The notes beneath the pieces are model-generated. The model saw only the letters and a list, made by a program, of their open reading frames with translations. It was not told the DNA's origin and made no database searches. Position numbers and translations under genes: made by a program. From positions 42,326-89,106 of the forward strand of contig NZ_BLAF01000052.1 of the NCBI RefSeq assembly GCF_009687885.1: DNA of 46,781 nucleotides. Direction: 5' to 3'. The stretch comes from Acrocarpospora pleiomorpha. GTDB lineage: Bacteria; Actinomycetota; Actinomycetes; Streptosporangiales; Streptosporangiaceae. Below, piece by piece: positions 1 through 8,708 of the stretch (its first letter is position 1; each line of letters starts with the position of its first letter).

Positions 1-126
1 CGCCTGCCCCCCCGAAGCCACCCTCCTCACCCTGGTCCCCGCCCGACCCGCCCGTTAAGGGTGAAGCGAGCATCCCCAAAGTCCGCTAGACTTGCCGAGG
101 CGCAGGGCACTCAAAGGCCCTCGCAC

Positions 127-200
127 CGGGGTGTAGCGCAGCTTGGCAGCGCGCTTCGTTCGGGACGAAGAGGCCGTGGGTTCAAATCCCGCCACCCCGA
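127..200 (+). tRNA. tRNA-Pro (anticodon CGG)
   Basis: A complete cloverleaf can be drawn. The acceptor arm CGGGGTG (127-133) pairs with CACCCCG (193-199), followed by discriminator A200. The anticodon stem CTTCG/CGAAG (154-158/166-170) encloses loop TTCGGGA with anticodon CGG at 161-163. The T-loop TTCAAAT is present. The CCA end is not encoded, as is common in actinomycetes. The gene is the integration target of the mobile element to its right: its 3' half is copied at 30212-30256. Bases 1-126 upstream hold no convincing gene; a TAGACT box near 87-92 may belong to its promoter, but this is weak. Confidence 0.97.
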
Positions 201-203
201 CCC
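159..203 (+). other. attL core of the integrated element
   Basis: These 45 bases, from the anticodon loop through three bases past the tRNA, are identical to 30212-30256. Identity stops sharply on both sides, as expected for the core of a site-specific recombination site used by a tyrosine integrase. The integrase gene lies about 370 bases to the right. The integrated element therefore spans roughly 204-30211, and the tRNA gene remains intact at this end. Confidence 0.92.
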
Positions 204-570
204 AGAAGTACCAGCTCAGAGGCCGGTTCGATCATTCGAACCGGCCTTCTTGGCTTATGTGCGTGACTAACTGAGTGACTAACCCTCCCTGGACAGGGCA
301 TCGCGCTGCTGTCTACATGTGTCGCGGGTCACCGCCAAGGTCATAGAATTGTCTTCGTTCGTGATCCCTGACAGGGGGGAGTCTCGGTTCGAGTCCGTGG
401 CTTCCGCTGACGGGGGCCGCTGCTGCTATGTGCCTATTGCTGGTTCCGGAACTCCGTAGCCTTGGAAAGAGGTGCAGGCAGTTGGTCTCTAAGCTCGTGA
501 AGTTTAAGACGTTCATGTCTCCTCGAGTTGTTCTTGCGGTTGCTTGTGTAATCGGCAGCACGTCCCCATG
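204..570. other. attP-proximal intergenic region with arm-like repeats
   Basis: No credible gene is seen in these 367 bases. Apart from the terminator hairpin, positions 263-283 hold GTGACTAAC twice in direct orientation, 3 bases apart. A related cluster of GTGAC units (GAGTGACCAAC, GCGTGACAAC, AGTGAC) lies at 30094-30121, about 90 bases inside the other att site. Repeated short motifs at both ends fit arm-type integrase binding sites. That role is an inference from position only. Confidence 0.45.
221..246 (+). terminator. Hairpin terminator behind tRNA-Pro
   Basis: GGCCGGTTCGA (221-231) and TCGAACCGGCC (236-246) form a perfect 11-bp stem with a TCAT loop, followed by TTCTTGG. It lies just inside the element, 20 bases after the tRNA. 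It would end tRNA transcription or insulate the integrase region from chromosomal read-through. Confidence 0.75.
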
Positions 571-1746
571 TCAGGGATCACGAACCTCCTTCTGTTGTAG
601 AAAGATCTGATCCATAGCTATGGCTCCACCCTGAAGGACCGGGCGAATCTGCTTGCGATAGACGGCTTCCGTCACGGCTGTACTACTGTGGCCGACAAGT
701 CGTGAGATCTCTTCCAGCGGGATGCCGTTATCCGAAAGGAGAGAGACGAAGCTGTGCCGCAGCTCTCGGGGCGTCCAGTCTGCCGGATCTACCCCCTCGG
801 CGTCCTTGATGGCATTGCGGAAGTCGCGCCGGACGTGGGAGGGATCAAGCGCCGTACCGACCTTGGATGCGAATACTAGGCCGTTCTCCTTCCAGTTCTT
901 CCCCGCCGCTCCCCGCTCCTTATCTTGCTGTTCCTTCTGCTGCTGGAGCACGTCCACACAGCGCGTGGGCAGAGCGAGCGTCCGACGGGACTTCCGCGTC
1001 TTGGTGTCACCTCCTGCCCTCACGGAGCGCCACACGGCCACGTGCGGCGGTACGGGCGGGTTGGCGTCTGGCTCCCCTTCCAGGTCAACGTGATCCCAGG
1101 TCAACGCTCTGAGTTCCTCGGTGCGCGCCCCCGTGAGCAGGGACAGCACGACGTAAGCGTGCATCCGGGAGCCCTCAGCGGCCCTAAGTACGGCCTCTGC
1201 CTGAGCAAACGTCAGCGCCTTCGACGGACGGCCTGGCTTTCCCTTTGGGATCGAGCAGAGCGCCACGACGTTCCGCTTCACTTTGTCCCGCGCCATGGCG
1301 CGTTTGATTGCGCGGTTCAAACACGAGTGAAGCCCCTGCAAAGTGCGCGTGCTGAGCGACTTTGCCTTGTCGGCAAGCCATTTGTCCACGTCTTCCGCGC
1401 TGAGATCGCGGAGCTTCCGCGCACCCAGAGCAGGGATGATGTGGGTCCTACTCAGGATCGTGCAGGCGGTTAGCGTACCTTTGTCGCGTCCATTGAGGCC
1501 GTAGGCCAGCCAGTCGTTCACCGCACGTTCCACGGTGTAGTCAGCCGGGGCGATGGCCAGCCCATCCTCGTAGTCTCTGAGTACTTCCTTGAGTTTGTTC
1601 TTGGCCTCGGTCTTGGTCTTGCCGCTTCCCCGCTTGACGATGCGCTTGCCGTCCGGGGCGAAGCCGAGACTGGCGGTGGCTATCCAGCGTTGGCGCTTGT
1701 CGTCCCAGTGGAGTCCGCCGTCTCCTCTGCTGCGTCGCTTGGTCAT
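571..1746 (-). CDS. int: Tyrosine-family site-specific integrase
   Basis: This 391-residue protein integrates and, with the excisionase, excises the element at tRNA-Pro. The N-terminal SAM-like core-binding region spans about residues 65-165. The catalytic domain shows R208 in TGARTEELRALTW, R330 and H331 in TPRELRHSF, the VGHSS box at 351-355, and nucleophile Tyr363 in AVYRKQI. The usual first His of the HxxR box is Arg327 (RELR). The ATG start at 1746 overlaps the excisionase stop by one base (TGATG), so the two are translationally coupled. The product belongs to the phage-type integrases common in AICEs. It is the last gene of the long minus-strand operon. Confidence 0.95.
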   Translation of the reverse strand: MTKRRSRGDGGLHWDDKRQRWIATASLGFAPDGKRIVKRGSGKTKTEAKNKLKEVLRDYEDGLAIAPADYTVERAVNDWLAYGLNGRDKGTLTACTILSRTHIIPALGARKLRDLSAEDVDKWLADKAKSLSTRTLQGLHSCLNRAIKRAMARDKVKRNVVALCSIPKGKPGRPSKALTFAQAEAVLRAAEGSRMHAYVVLSLLTGARTEELRALTWDHVDLEGEPDANPPVPPHVAVWRSVRAGGDTKTRKSRRTLALPTRCVDVLQQQKEQQDKERGAAGKNWKENGLVFASKVGTALDPSHVRRDFRNAIKDAEGVDPADWTPRELRHSFVSLLSDNGIPLEEISRLVGHSSTAVTEAVYRKQIRPVLQGGAIAMDQIFLQQKEVRDP

Positions 1747-1967
1747 CAGGCAGCGTCCTCCGCTTCCTTCTCCAGTAGGGCGATGTATTCGCGGATGCCG
1801 TTAGCGGTGATCAGGCGGGCGCGGCCCTGCTTGACCGAACGCAGGCGCCCGGTGCGGATCTGGTCATAGATGACGGTTCGGCTCATGCGCAGCAGACACA
1901 TGGCGTCGGTCACCCTGTAGAGCTGGGTGTCATCGAGCCGGACTCTGTCCGGCGCTGAGGTGGTCAT
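1746..1967 (-). CDS. xis: Excisionase / helix-turn-helix DNA-binding protein
   Basis: This is a 73-residue basic protein of the MerR-like excisionase family (HTH_17 type). The segment LYRVTDAMCLLRMSRTVIYD (about 16-35) is the helix-turn-helix, and RTGRLRSVKQGRARLITANG is the wing typical of AICE Xis proteins. It would bind att arms and direct the integrase toward excision. It sits between the RepA-like gene (4-base ATGA overlap at 1964-1967) and int (1-base overlap). That order (rep, xis, int) is standard for AICEs. Confidence 0.9.
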   Translation of the reverse strand: MTTSAPDRVRLDDTQLYRVTDAMCLLRMSRTVIYDQIRTGRLRSVKQGRARLITANGIREYIALLEKEAEDAA

Positions 1968-3106
1968 GATGGCTGGCGCTCCTCACCAGGGACAGCGGGG
2001 ACACCGTGCTGGCTTAGGTGTCCCTCGTGATCGGTCGCATTGATGCTGGTCAAGCCGTATGCGGGGACGCTGGGGACAGCGGGGACTCTTCCGGCGGACT
2101 CTGTCCCCGGGAGCCGGTAGCGTCCGGCGGCATCCACACGGAGCTGGCCGTCGCTGGCCATGCGCTGGCAGGTCTTCTTGACGTTGTCGTAGCCGAGTCC
2201 GGTCCCCTCGGCGATCACCTTGGGCGGGCTGTCGGGGTGCTGGCGGACGTGGCGCAGGATGGCCGCGCGGGTGTCGCTCAGGGCGTGATCCTCGGGCGCG
2301 CCGTCGAGCAGATGCCACGCACCTGCGTTGGGGTCGAAGGACAAGGCGTACTCGGACTCATCCACATCGCGCCCAGTGACATGGAGAACGCCGTCTGCCT
2401 GCCCACGTGGCCGTTTGAGGACGAGAGTGGCGTCTGCCGCACCCGCCAGACCATTGGTGCCGGACACCTCGTTGAGGAAGTCGTCCGAGCCCATCTTGCG
2501 GACGTGATGTACCAGCACCACGGCGACGCCGTACGTGTCAGCCAGTCGCTTGACTTGGCTCATGGCGTGGTAGTCGGCGTCATAGGCCGACAGCCCCGGC
2601 GGCGTGGTCCCGCGGATCTTGGCGAACACGTCGATGATGACCATGCGCGCGGTCGGGTTGCGCTCCATCCATCGGCCTATGGACTCATCCCCGCCCTGAG
2701 AAAGCGTGGGGCATGAGGTGGCCAACGTAAGCCCCTCGGGTGCGGGCTGACCGCCAAGGATCTTTCGCATGCGGGATTGGAGACGACGCGGAGTGTCCTC
2801 AAGGGCGAGGTAGAGCACGGGGCCGGGCTGTACGTCGATCGCTCCCAGCGCCTTGCTACCAGCGGCCACGGCCAGCCCGAGCCCCAGCGAGAGCCAGGAC
2901 TTACCGACCTTGGGAGGTCCGGCGAACAGGCTCACTCCCTCGGCGAGGAGGCCAGGGACCGCCCAGCGAGGTTCGGGGAAGATCATCGCCATGAGATCCA
3001 AAGCCGTCCACGCGGTACGCAGCGGCGCGGCCTGCTCAACCTCGCGCGCATCGCCGGGTGTGTCTCCGGAGACCAACCGCAGACGGTGACTTGGCGGGGC
3101 GTTCAC
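1964..3106 (-). CDS. RepA-like AAA ATPase (replicative helicase-type)
   Basis: The predicted product has 380 residues and resembles the RecA-fold AAA_25/RepA family found beside primase-polymerases in plasmids and AICEs. Walker A is GPPKVGKS at residues 63-70, and Walker B is MVIIDVF near residue 150. The C-terminal 100 residues look like a winged helix (SPPKVIAEGTGLGYDNVKKT). I chose the GTG at 3106 because it overlaps the preceding stop as GTGA and is preceded by GGAGGG; the open frame extends further upstream, but only as a shadow of the primase gene. The 3' end carries TCCCCnnnGTCCCC-rich repeats. It probably acts with the primase in replication of the excised circle. Confidence 0.85.
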   Translation of the reverse strand: MNAPPSHRLRLVSGDTPGDAREVEQAAPLRTAWTALDLMAMIFPEPRWAVPGLLAEGVSLFAGPPKVGKSWLSLGLGLAVAAGSKALGAIDVQPGPVLYLALEDTPRRLQSRMRKILGGQPAPEGLTLATSCPTLSQGGDESIGRWMERNPTARMVIIDVFAKIRGTTPPGLSAYDADYHAMSQVKRLADTYGVAVVLVHHVRKMGSDDFLNEVSGTNGLAGAADATLVLKRPRGQADGVLHVTGRDVDESEYALSFDPNAGAWHLLDGAPEDHALSDTRAAILRHVRQHPDSPPKVIAEGTGLGYDNVKKTCQRMASDGQLRVDAAGRYRLPGTESAGRVPAVPSVPAYGLTSINATDHEGHLSQHGVPAVPGEERQPS

Positions 3107-4005
3107 GCGGCCACCCTCCGGGGGCGCTTGGCACCGGCCCGCAGGCCAGACGTGATGGTGCGTTGTGCCTCGCCGTAGGGCTGACCTACCTGGACGGCGG
3201 CCTCGGCCAACCAACCGCGCACCTCGGCATCGCCTAGCGCTCCCCCGGCGACGAGTTGCCCGAGCGCGACCGAAGCACGGTAGAGCGCGATGTTGTGGCC
3301 GTGGGGCGGCGACGAAGTCACGCGCTCCAGTTCGCCGACGATCGCAGCCCGCAGGTACAAGCTGCGTTGGCAGCGTGCGCTGAGCGGCACCGAGACCAGC
3401 CGTTGCGGTGGGAGCGGCGTGGGGCATAGCCGTTTGGCCAGCCATCCCGGCAGAGGCGCCGGGGTAGGTGTGCACACCACGTCATAGCTGCCGATGCCAT
3501 CGGGCAGGCTGACATGGCTACCGGGGCCGACCACGTAGCCGCCGCATGCACGGGTGTCGATCAACCATCCCAACCCGCTGCCCCTGGCACCGCTGGTGTT
3601 GCCCAGCGGTGGCCCCTCTGGGGCCTGGAAGTACAGGTGAAGGCCACCCTTGCGGGTTCGGACGGTGAAGGTGTCGAAGGGCAACGGCTGTCCGTACTCT
3701 TCGCAGAGCACGGCCAACACGTCTGCCCCGTCAGTGACGCCGGGCAGTCTCCAACGTGCCGGGGGCACCTCTCCGGGTTTGGGCACGTCCAGGTCGATGA
3801 CCACGAGCCTGGACGGTCCGCACGCAATGCCGATGTTGTACGGCTGTCGCGCCCAGATGCGCTTGATGGCCTCGGGGTCGGTGGTGGCCTTGCGTTCCCA
3901 GTTCGACAAGCCTTTGAGCGGCGGCTTGTCGAGTGGTGTGAGCGGAAAGACGTGCCAGCCCCGGGCGGCGGCGGCCAGGGCGTAGCGCAGGGTTGATGGA
4001 GTCAT
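3103..4005 (-). CDS. Bifunctional primase-polymerase (Prim-Pol domain)
   Basis: This 300-residue protein belongs to the archaeo-eukaryotic primase-like Prim-Pol superfamily. The N-terminal LRYALAAAARGWHVFPL is the family signature. The metal-binding VIDLDV gives D71 and D73, and the later GGLHLYFQAP carries the conserved His. It would synthesise primers, and possibly DNA, for replication of the excised element. It is coupled to the RepA-like ATPase by a GTGA overlap. Together the two replace the RepSA-type initiator of pSAM2-like elements. A GGGGGAAC box sits a few bases before the ATG. Confidence 0.9.
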   Translation of the reverse strand: MTPSTLRYALAAAARGWHVFPLTPLDKPPLKGLSNWERKATTDPEAIKRIWARQPYNIGIACGPSRLVVIDLDVPKPGEVPPARWRLPGVTDGADVLAVLCEEYGQPLPFDTFTVRTRKGGLHLYFQAPEGPPLGNTSGARGSGLGWLIDTRACGGYVVGPGSHVSLPDGIGSYDVVCTPTPAPLPGWLAKRLCPTPLPPQRLVSVPLSARCQRSLYLRAAIVGELERVTSSPPHGHNIALYRASVALGQLVAGGALGDAEVRGWLAEAAVQVGQPYGEAQRTITSGLRAGAKRPRRVAA

Positions 4006-4095
4006 GCTGAGTTCCCCCGTTGAGGTTGGGTTGGTACGAAGATCGGTGAGCCGCCGGTCAGGCGGTCTCCGTGCGGGCGGCGGAGGTTGGGGGGT

Positions 4096-4398
4096 TCACC
4101 GCGCGCCTTCTCGGTGCAGGCGATGCAGGTAGTTCCACAGGCGGCGGCCCCAGCGCAGGCGCAGACCCGTGCAGGCGCATAGGCGGCAGGGCCGGGGCCT
4201 GCGGCGGAAGCCGTACAGGGTCTTGCCAATGCCGCCGCAGTCGCGGCATTGGGAGAACGGGGCAACGATGCACGCAACTGTGTAGAAGAGCGCCCACGCC
4301 AGAGCTCCCAGGATCAGCCAGGCGAGTACGGTCGACTGGAACGCAAGGGGTGGCGGGGACGCGGGGATGATGGTCGCGGTCGCGGTCGGATAGGTCAT
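4096..4398 (-). CDS. Small membrane protein with Cys-rich zinc-finger-like tail
   Basis: The 100-residue product has one hydrophobic helix (about 20-46). It is followed by CRDCGGIGKT and CRLCACTGLRLRWGRR, a pair of CxxC knuckles like those of DnaJ-type zinc fingers, and a basic C-terminus. I infer a membrane-anchored, metal-binding accessory of transfer or replication; the exact role is unknown. CAGGAG lies 7 bases before the ATG at 4398. It lies between the FtsK/TraB translocase and the primase gene in the same operon. Confidence 0.75.
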   Translation of the reverse strand: MTYPTATATIIPASPPPLAFQSTVLAWLILGALAWALFYTVACIVAPFSQCRDCGGIGKTLYGFRRRPRPCRLCACTGLRLRWGRRLWNYLHRLHREGAR

Positions 4399-4584
4399 GA
4401 CAGGGCTCCTGAGACGGGTTCTCGGGCATGGCCGGCCGAGCCCGCTACCCGCGACCTGCGGGTGTTCGGGCTGGTCAGAGGTTGTTTCAGCGGTCGCGGG
4501 GCAGGTCGCGCCGCCGCGACTGGTCGCGGGTGGTCCGCGACCCAGCGGACTCCTGGTGGCAGGTCTCCGCTGGGCGCGGCTCAG

Positions 4585-6810
4585 TTACTCGGCGCTGGCC
4601 TGGCGACGGTTGATGGCGGCGGTGATGGAAGCCTTCTTGGCGCCCTTGAGTGCCTTGCCGTCCCGCTTGATGTCCACGCTGGGCACTCCCAGCCCTCGAA
4701 GCTGAGCCGAGATGGCGTCCGGGGTCAGGTCGGCGTAGTGCTCGGGGATGCGGTCGGCCAGCCGGGCGGCGAGCAGTGTCCAGGACAGGCCGGTCTCGCC
4801 CTGGAAGACTGTGAGCACGTCGGCCAGCACATCGCGCACCTCGCGGACCACGTTCTGTCCGGCCGCGTAGCCGGTCAGCGTCCCGGCGCGCTCGCGCAGA
4901 GCTCGGGCGGTTGTGAGGATCTTCTCAGCGTCTTCCGCGTCGGCCAGATACGTGCGCACGCACGGAGTCTCATCCGATGCCCCGTACAGGTATCCGACCC
5001 CCCGGTATTGCTTGCCCACCGGCAGCGAGGAGGCGTCGAACCCTTCGCTGTAGGCGTCACCGCCCAAGACGGCTTCCGAGACGTTCCGGTTGCCGCACTT
5101 GAGCGCGAACCGCACGGCGTGGTTGTCGCGGTAGCGGCTGAACAGCCGCTGCACGTCCCCGGCGCCCACCCCGGACGGCTTCTGCGAACTGGAGATGATG
5201 ATGACGCCAGAGGATGGCCCGACCGCCATGATGAACGACAGGAGCGCGGCAACCTCCTTGTTCTTCTCCTGGTCGTCCAGTTCGTAATAGACCTGGAACT
5301 CTTCCATCACCAACAACCAGACCCGCAGGTTGGGGTACTTGCGCGACAGTTCTTCGGTCAGCTTGCCCTCGGGGCACTCGGTCACGGGCAGGTCGGAAAG
5401 GAACTGGTTGACCTGCTGAATGTGCGCCTTGATCTCCCTCAGCGCGTCGAGCAGCATTTCCACGGGGTCGCCGTCCCGGTTGGGCACTGTGCCGAAGACG
5501 ATGCGGTGGGCGACCAGGGCGAACTTGCGCCAGTCGGGCGAGTCCTTGCCGTCGACGACAGTCAGCGTCACGTACGGGTCCATCGCCGCGTAGAGGGCCA
5601 GCAGCCGGGCGGCGAAGGTCTTGCCCTTACGTGGTTGTGCACCGACCAGAATCGAGATCCACAGCAGCAGGAGAGTGACCTTGCGTCCGCGCTCGTCCAG
5701 ACCGAACGTGGCGGGCTGCCAGATGTTGCGCGGCTTGCCGTCCAGCAGTGGAGTACGGCCCGCCGGGATTGCCAGCGGGTCACGGTCGGCGACGAACAGC
5801 TTGTGGCGACGGTTGGAGGTGGTGTCTCGGGTCAGGTAGACCTGCTGCTCGGTGACGTCCAGGCCAGAGGCGATGGCACCACGTGCCTTCACCGCGTCGT
5901 CGAAGGTCTTGCCGTATGGCAGATCGATCAGCACCTCAGAGCCGGTCCCGCCCGCGTCTCGGGCCATCTGCGAGCCGAACTTGATCTGCTGGTGTGGCCT
6001 GTCGGGATGGCCGAGCCCGGCGGCGTAGTAGGCGCGTAGCACGATGTCGCTGTTCAGCCTGCGGTACCGGGTGGTCACCATGGCAGCCGGGATGATCGGA
6101 CGTCCGGCAGGACGGCCATAGCGGGCGAGCACCGGCACCAGCACCGCGCCAATGCCCACCTGCCACCTCACGGGCAGACCGGCGACTGCGAGCACGGCGA
6201 AGGTCAGGGCGAAGGTCTGGCCGAAAAGGGCAACACCGCGCCACCGGCGGGTTGCTTTGCCCTCTCGGTGCAGCTTGAGCCACATCGCGGGGTCGTTGTC
6301 GGATGCGGCCTGCTGAAGTAGCCCGTATTGCTCGTTTACCCACCACCAGCGCAGTTGCCGACCCGCCAGCCGGAACACCCCGACGATGGCCCACACGGCG
6401 GCGAGCATCGCGTACCAAGGCGCTCGAACGGTGTGAAAGGCCGCCACGTATGCCCAGCGGCCCGCCGTTACGCGTACCGTGCCGGGCAGGTTCCGCCAGC
6501 GCAGGCCATTGGGAATGATCGGATGCCGAGCGCCCATCGGCTCGGGCAGCGGAACCGCCGAATCGGGGAGGTCCACTGGAGCGGGCGTCCCGTCATCCTC
6601 GGGCGGCACCTCGTCCAGGTCGATCTCGTAGGCGGTGTCTCGCGCAGTCCGCCTGGTGTCGCTCAAGGGTGCTGAGGCGGCATGAGCGCTGTCGGGGCGC
6701 TGCTGCGCCTCATCGGTTGAGAGAAGGCCCATCGGCCCCGGCTGGGCGGTGTCGGCCACCCCTCGCCGGTCTGGGGCTTGACCATTCAGTTCGGTCGGCG
6801 CGTAGGTCAT
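4585..6810 (-). CDS. FtsK/SpoIIIE-type DNA translocase (TraB-like transfer protein)
   Basis: At 741 residues this is the expected size for the single ATPase that moves double-stranded DNA between mycelia in AICE conjugation. Membrane helices lie near 118-150 and 195-230. Walker A is GAQPRKGKT at 390-398, and Walker B is LLVMEEF near 499-505. The SSSQKPSG segment follows at about 549. The C-terminal 100 residues look like a winged helix, as in the TraB/FtsK gamma domain that recognises clt repeats. The ATG start overlaps the DUF2637 gene stop by 4 bases. It probably acts at the hyphal tip membrane with the DUF2637 protein as partner. Confidence 0.92.
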   Translation of the reverse strand: MTYAPTELNGQAPDRRGVADTAQPGPMGLLSTDEAQQRPDSAHAASAPLSDTRRTARDTAYEIDLDEVPPEDDGTPAPVDLPDSAVPLPEPMGARHPIIPNGLRWRNLPGTVRVTAGRWAYVAAFHTVRAPWYAMLAAVWAIVGVFRLAGRQLRWWWVNEQYGLLQQAASDNDPAMWLKLHREGKATRRWRGVALFGQTFALTFAVLAVAGLPVRWQVGIGAVLVPVLARYGRPAGRPIIPAAMVTTRYRRLNSDIVLRAYYAAGLGHPDRPHQQIKFGSQMARDAGGTGSEVLIDLPYGKTFDDAVKARGAIASGLDVTEQQVYLTRDTTSNRRHKLFVADRDPLAIPAGRTPLLDGKPRNIWQPATFGLDERGRKVTLLLLWISILVGAQPRKGKTFAARLLALYAAMDPYVTLTVVDGKDSPDWRKFALVAHRIVFGTVPNRDGDPVEMLLDALREIKAHIQQVNQFLSDLPVTECPEGKLTEELSRKYPNLRVWLLVMEEFQVYYELDDQEKNKEVAALLSFIMAVGPSSGVIIISSSQKPSGVGAGDVQRLFSRYRDNHAVRFALKCGNRNVSEAVLGGDAYSEGFDASSLPVGKQYRGVGYLYGASDETPCVRTYLADAEDAEKILTTARALRERAGTLTGYAAGQNVVREVRDVLADVLTVFQGETGLSWTLLAARLADRIPEHYADLTPDAISAQLRGLGVPSVDIKRDGKALKGAKKASITAAINRRQASAE

Positions 6811-8036
6811 GATGTGCGCACCTCGTACGTGTTCGAGCGGGCGGGCGTGCGAGACTCGGCCGTTGTCTTGGCGGGCAGGGCCGAGTTCCGTACGGGATCG
6901 ATCGGGGAAGACACGCGGTCGGACCGCGCCTCGTCCGGGCGGTCGGCGGGGCTGTTGTCGCCGGTCGGGCCATGCGGTCCGTCCGGCTCAGGGCCGATGG
7001 TCGGTCCGGCGGACTCAGCACGCCGGGGGCGGATGTCCCGCCATGCCGACTCATGGGGCGGGGCTTCGGTCCGCAGACGGGCGAGCAGCGCCCCGGCGCG
7101 GTCAGTCGAAATGGATTGGCCAGTGACGCGGACCGCGTCCCGCAGCCGGTCACGGGTCAACGTGACACCGGACGACTCATGGTCGGCAGCGATTCGCCAC
7201 CCCAGCGGCATCAGGTCGTCCACAAGGGCCGATGCGGTCCTGCGGTGGTGGGCCGTCCGCGAGTTGGCCTTACGGCTCGGCCTGCTCCTGCCGGCGGGGG
7301 CGAGGGTCGGCGCGGCGGACGGCAGCACCGGACGTTCCGACGCCGGAGGCCACTCGGAAACTGTTCCCTCGGGGGCGAGTTCCCCGAGCCGATACAGGGC
7401 ACGCTCGCGGCGGGTGGCCTTGAACTTCCACCACGTCCCGTAGCGGTCCTGAAGTTCGGTCTTGGCCAGGATGCGGTCACGCTCACGAGCGAGCGCGCCG
7501 GGGTAAGAGCGGATCTCCCACAGCACCATGCGCCGCCAAAGTGTGAAGGTGGATGGCAGGGCCAGCAGCCACCGCGAGGGGCGAATGCGCTCCATGCGGG
7601 TAGAGTCGGCCAGCCCGGCACGCTTGCGCATGACATGCGCGCCGACTTCGACGGCCACCACCCACAGCAGCGGCAGCACCGCATGAGCGACCTTGCCGAA
7701 CAGCTCGGGCTGACTGTCCAGGTTGAGGTAGACGGTCGCGGCCGTCAGCGTCCAAGGGATGGAGCGCAGCCAGCGCACGCGCATGTCCAGCCGGGCAAGG
7801 ACGATGTCCAGCGAGGAGAACACGGCGATGCCGAGATCTACCCCGAGCGGCAGCATGAACGACAGCCCGTGGAAGGACGGCTCTGCGGCCTCTGCCACCG
7901 TGTCGAAGCTGATGACGAACCCAAGCAGTCCCAGCAAGGCCACGGCGGTGGCGGTGACGACGGCTGCGGTCCGTTCCCCCTCCGTCAGCGGGCGTGGACC
8001 GGTCTGCGGCTGGTGATCGGTGGCCATCTGACTCAT
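6807..8036 (-). CDS. DUF2637 membrane protein (transfer-associated)
   Basis: This 409-residue protein has four hydrophobic segments in its first 140 residues (about 27-50, 60-80, 90-108 and 118-136). A basic region at 140-225 and a long charged, Pro-rich tail with a helical HTH-like part follow. The N-terminal part matches the DUF2637 family, which commonly precedes FtsK/TraB genes in actinomycete plasmids and AICEs. I infer an Spd-like role in intramycelial spread or as a scaffold for the translocase. Both neighbours overlap it (4 bases downstream, 1 base upstream), so it is tightly coupled. Confidence 0.8.
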   Translation of the reverse strand: MSQMATDHQPQTGPRPLTEGERTAAVVTATAVALLGLLGFVISFDTVAEAAEPSFHGLSFMLPLGVDLGIAVFSSLDIVLARLDMRVRWLRSIPWTLTAATVYLNLDSQPELFGKVAHAVLPLLWVVAVEVGAHVMRKRAGLADSTRMERIRPSRWLLALPSTFTLWRRMVLWEIRSYPGALARERDRILAKTELQDRYGTWWKFKATRRERALYRLGELAPEGTVSEWPPASERPVLPSAAPTLAPAGRSRPSRKANSRTAHHRRTASALVDDLMPLGWRIAADHESSGVTLTRDRLRDAVRVTGQSISTDRAGALLARLRTEAPPHESAWRDIRPRRAESAGPTIGPEPDGPHGPTGDNSPADRPDEARSDRVSSPIDPVRNSALPAKTTAESRTPARSNTYEVRTS

Positions 8037-8413
8037 CAGGCCACCTCCACCCAGGCGGCGGGGCCGTTCTGGTCGAGGTTGAAGGTTCCCAGGACGTAGG
8101 CCAAGTCGTCGATCTCCTCGGCGGTCATGCCCGCCCAGACACCCGTATCAGGGCGGATCTCCAAGGCGTAGCCAAAGCAGAACTGGCGCGCCGGGCAGGA
8201 CTCGCACACCTTGATTGCCACAGCTTCCCGGGCGGCCTGTGCTTCCGCGGTCTCGATAGCAGCGGGGGCGGTGTGGCATTCGGGGTCGTACGCGCACTCG
8301 ACCTCGAAGGGCTCGCCGTCGAGGCGGAAGGCGGCAGGGCGCTGCGCGGGTGACAGCACAGAGGGGTGAACCCTGACCGCGTTGGTAGAGACGGAAATGC
8401 GAACGTTTGCCAT
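8036..8413 (-). CDS. WhiB-family iron-sulfur transcription factor
   Basis: The product has 125 residues. Cys46, Cys70, Cys73 and Cys79 (with Cys40 as an extra) give the C-n-CxxCxxxxxC pattern for a 4Fe-4S cluster. GVWAG at 91-95 is the WhiB turn that contacts sigma factor. The C-terminal basic DNA-binding tail of canonical WhiB proteins is missing; the end is acidic. Mobile-element WhiB-like proteins are widespread. It probably modulates host sigma-factor output or the transfer operon. It heads the tra genes and overlaps DUF2637 by one base. Confidence 0.88.
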   Translation of the reverse strand: MANVRISVSTNAVRVHPSVLSPAQRPAAFRLDGEPFEVECAYDPECHTAPAAIETAEAQAAREAVAIKVCESCPARQFCFGYALEIRPDTGVWAGMTAEEIDDLAYVLGTFNLDQNGPAAWVEVA

Positions 8414-8510
8414 GATGATGGCACTCCTTGTTTGCTCAGCGATTGGGTTGCGAGGAGAGCCGGAACGGCCTGTGTCTTGGCGGATCGGGTCGTTCCGGCA
8501 CTTCGGTGGG

Positions 8511-8687
8511 TCAGCCGAGAGCTCCGAGGAACGCGGTCAGCGACTCGGCGGCAGCGGCGATCCCGCTCACGACGTTGGTCGTGAGGTGAGCCGCCTTCGT
8601 GGGCTCCTTGATGACGAACAGGACGTAGAGGGCCACCAGGGCCAGCAGCAAGAGCGGGAACAGGCGGCGCGGCTGTGTGGGGATCAT
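8511..8687 (-). CDS. Small single-pass membrane protein (58 residues)
   Basis: This short frame has a clear GGAG 8 bases before its ATG at 8687 and ends with TGA at 8513-8511. It encodes a basic N-terminus (MIPTQPRRL), a hydrophobic helix at about 9-26 (FPLLLLALVALYVLFVI) and an Ala-rich amphipathic tail. It is the first gene of the minus-strand transfer operon, directly downstream of the repeat-rich operator region. Small proteins of this type are common at this place in AICEs. Function unknown; a transfer (Spd-like) role is an inference. Confidence 0.7.
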   Translation of the reverse strand: MIPTQPRRLFPLLLLALVALYVLFVIKEPTKAAHLTTNVVSGIAAAAESLTAFLGALG

Positions 8688-8708
8688 CGCGGGCTCCTAT
8701 GGTCGATG

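Noticed and set aside
61..270. Small open frame across the tRNA-Pro gene
   Set aside because: It overlaps the tRNA on the same strand and has no start signal or family features.
4249..6039. 596-codon plus-strand frame opposite the FtsK/TraB gene
   Set aside because: It is a high-GC antisense shadow; the minus frame has Walker motifs, membrane helices and operon overlaps.
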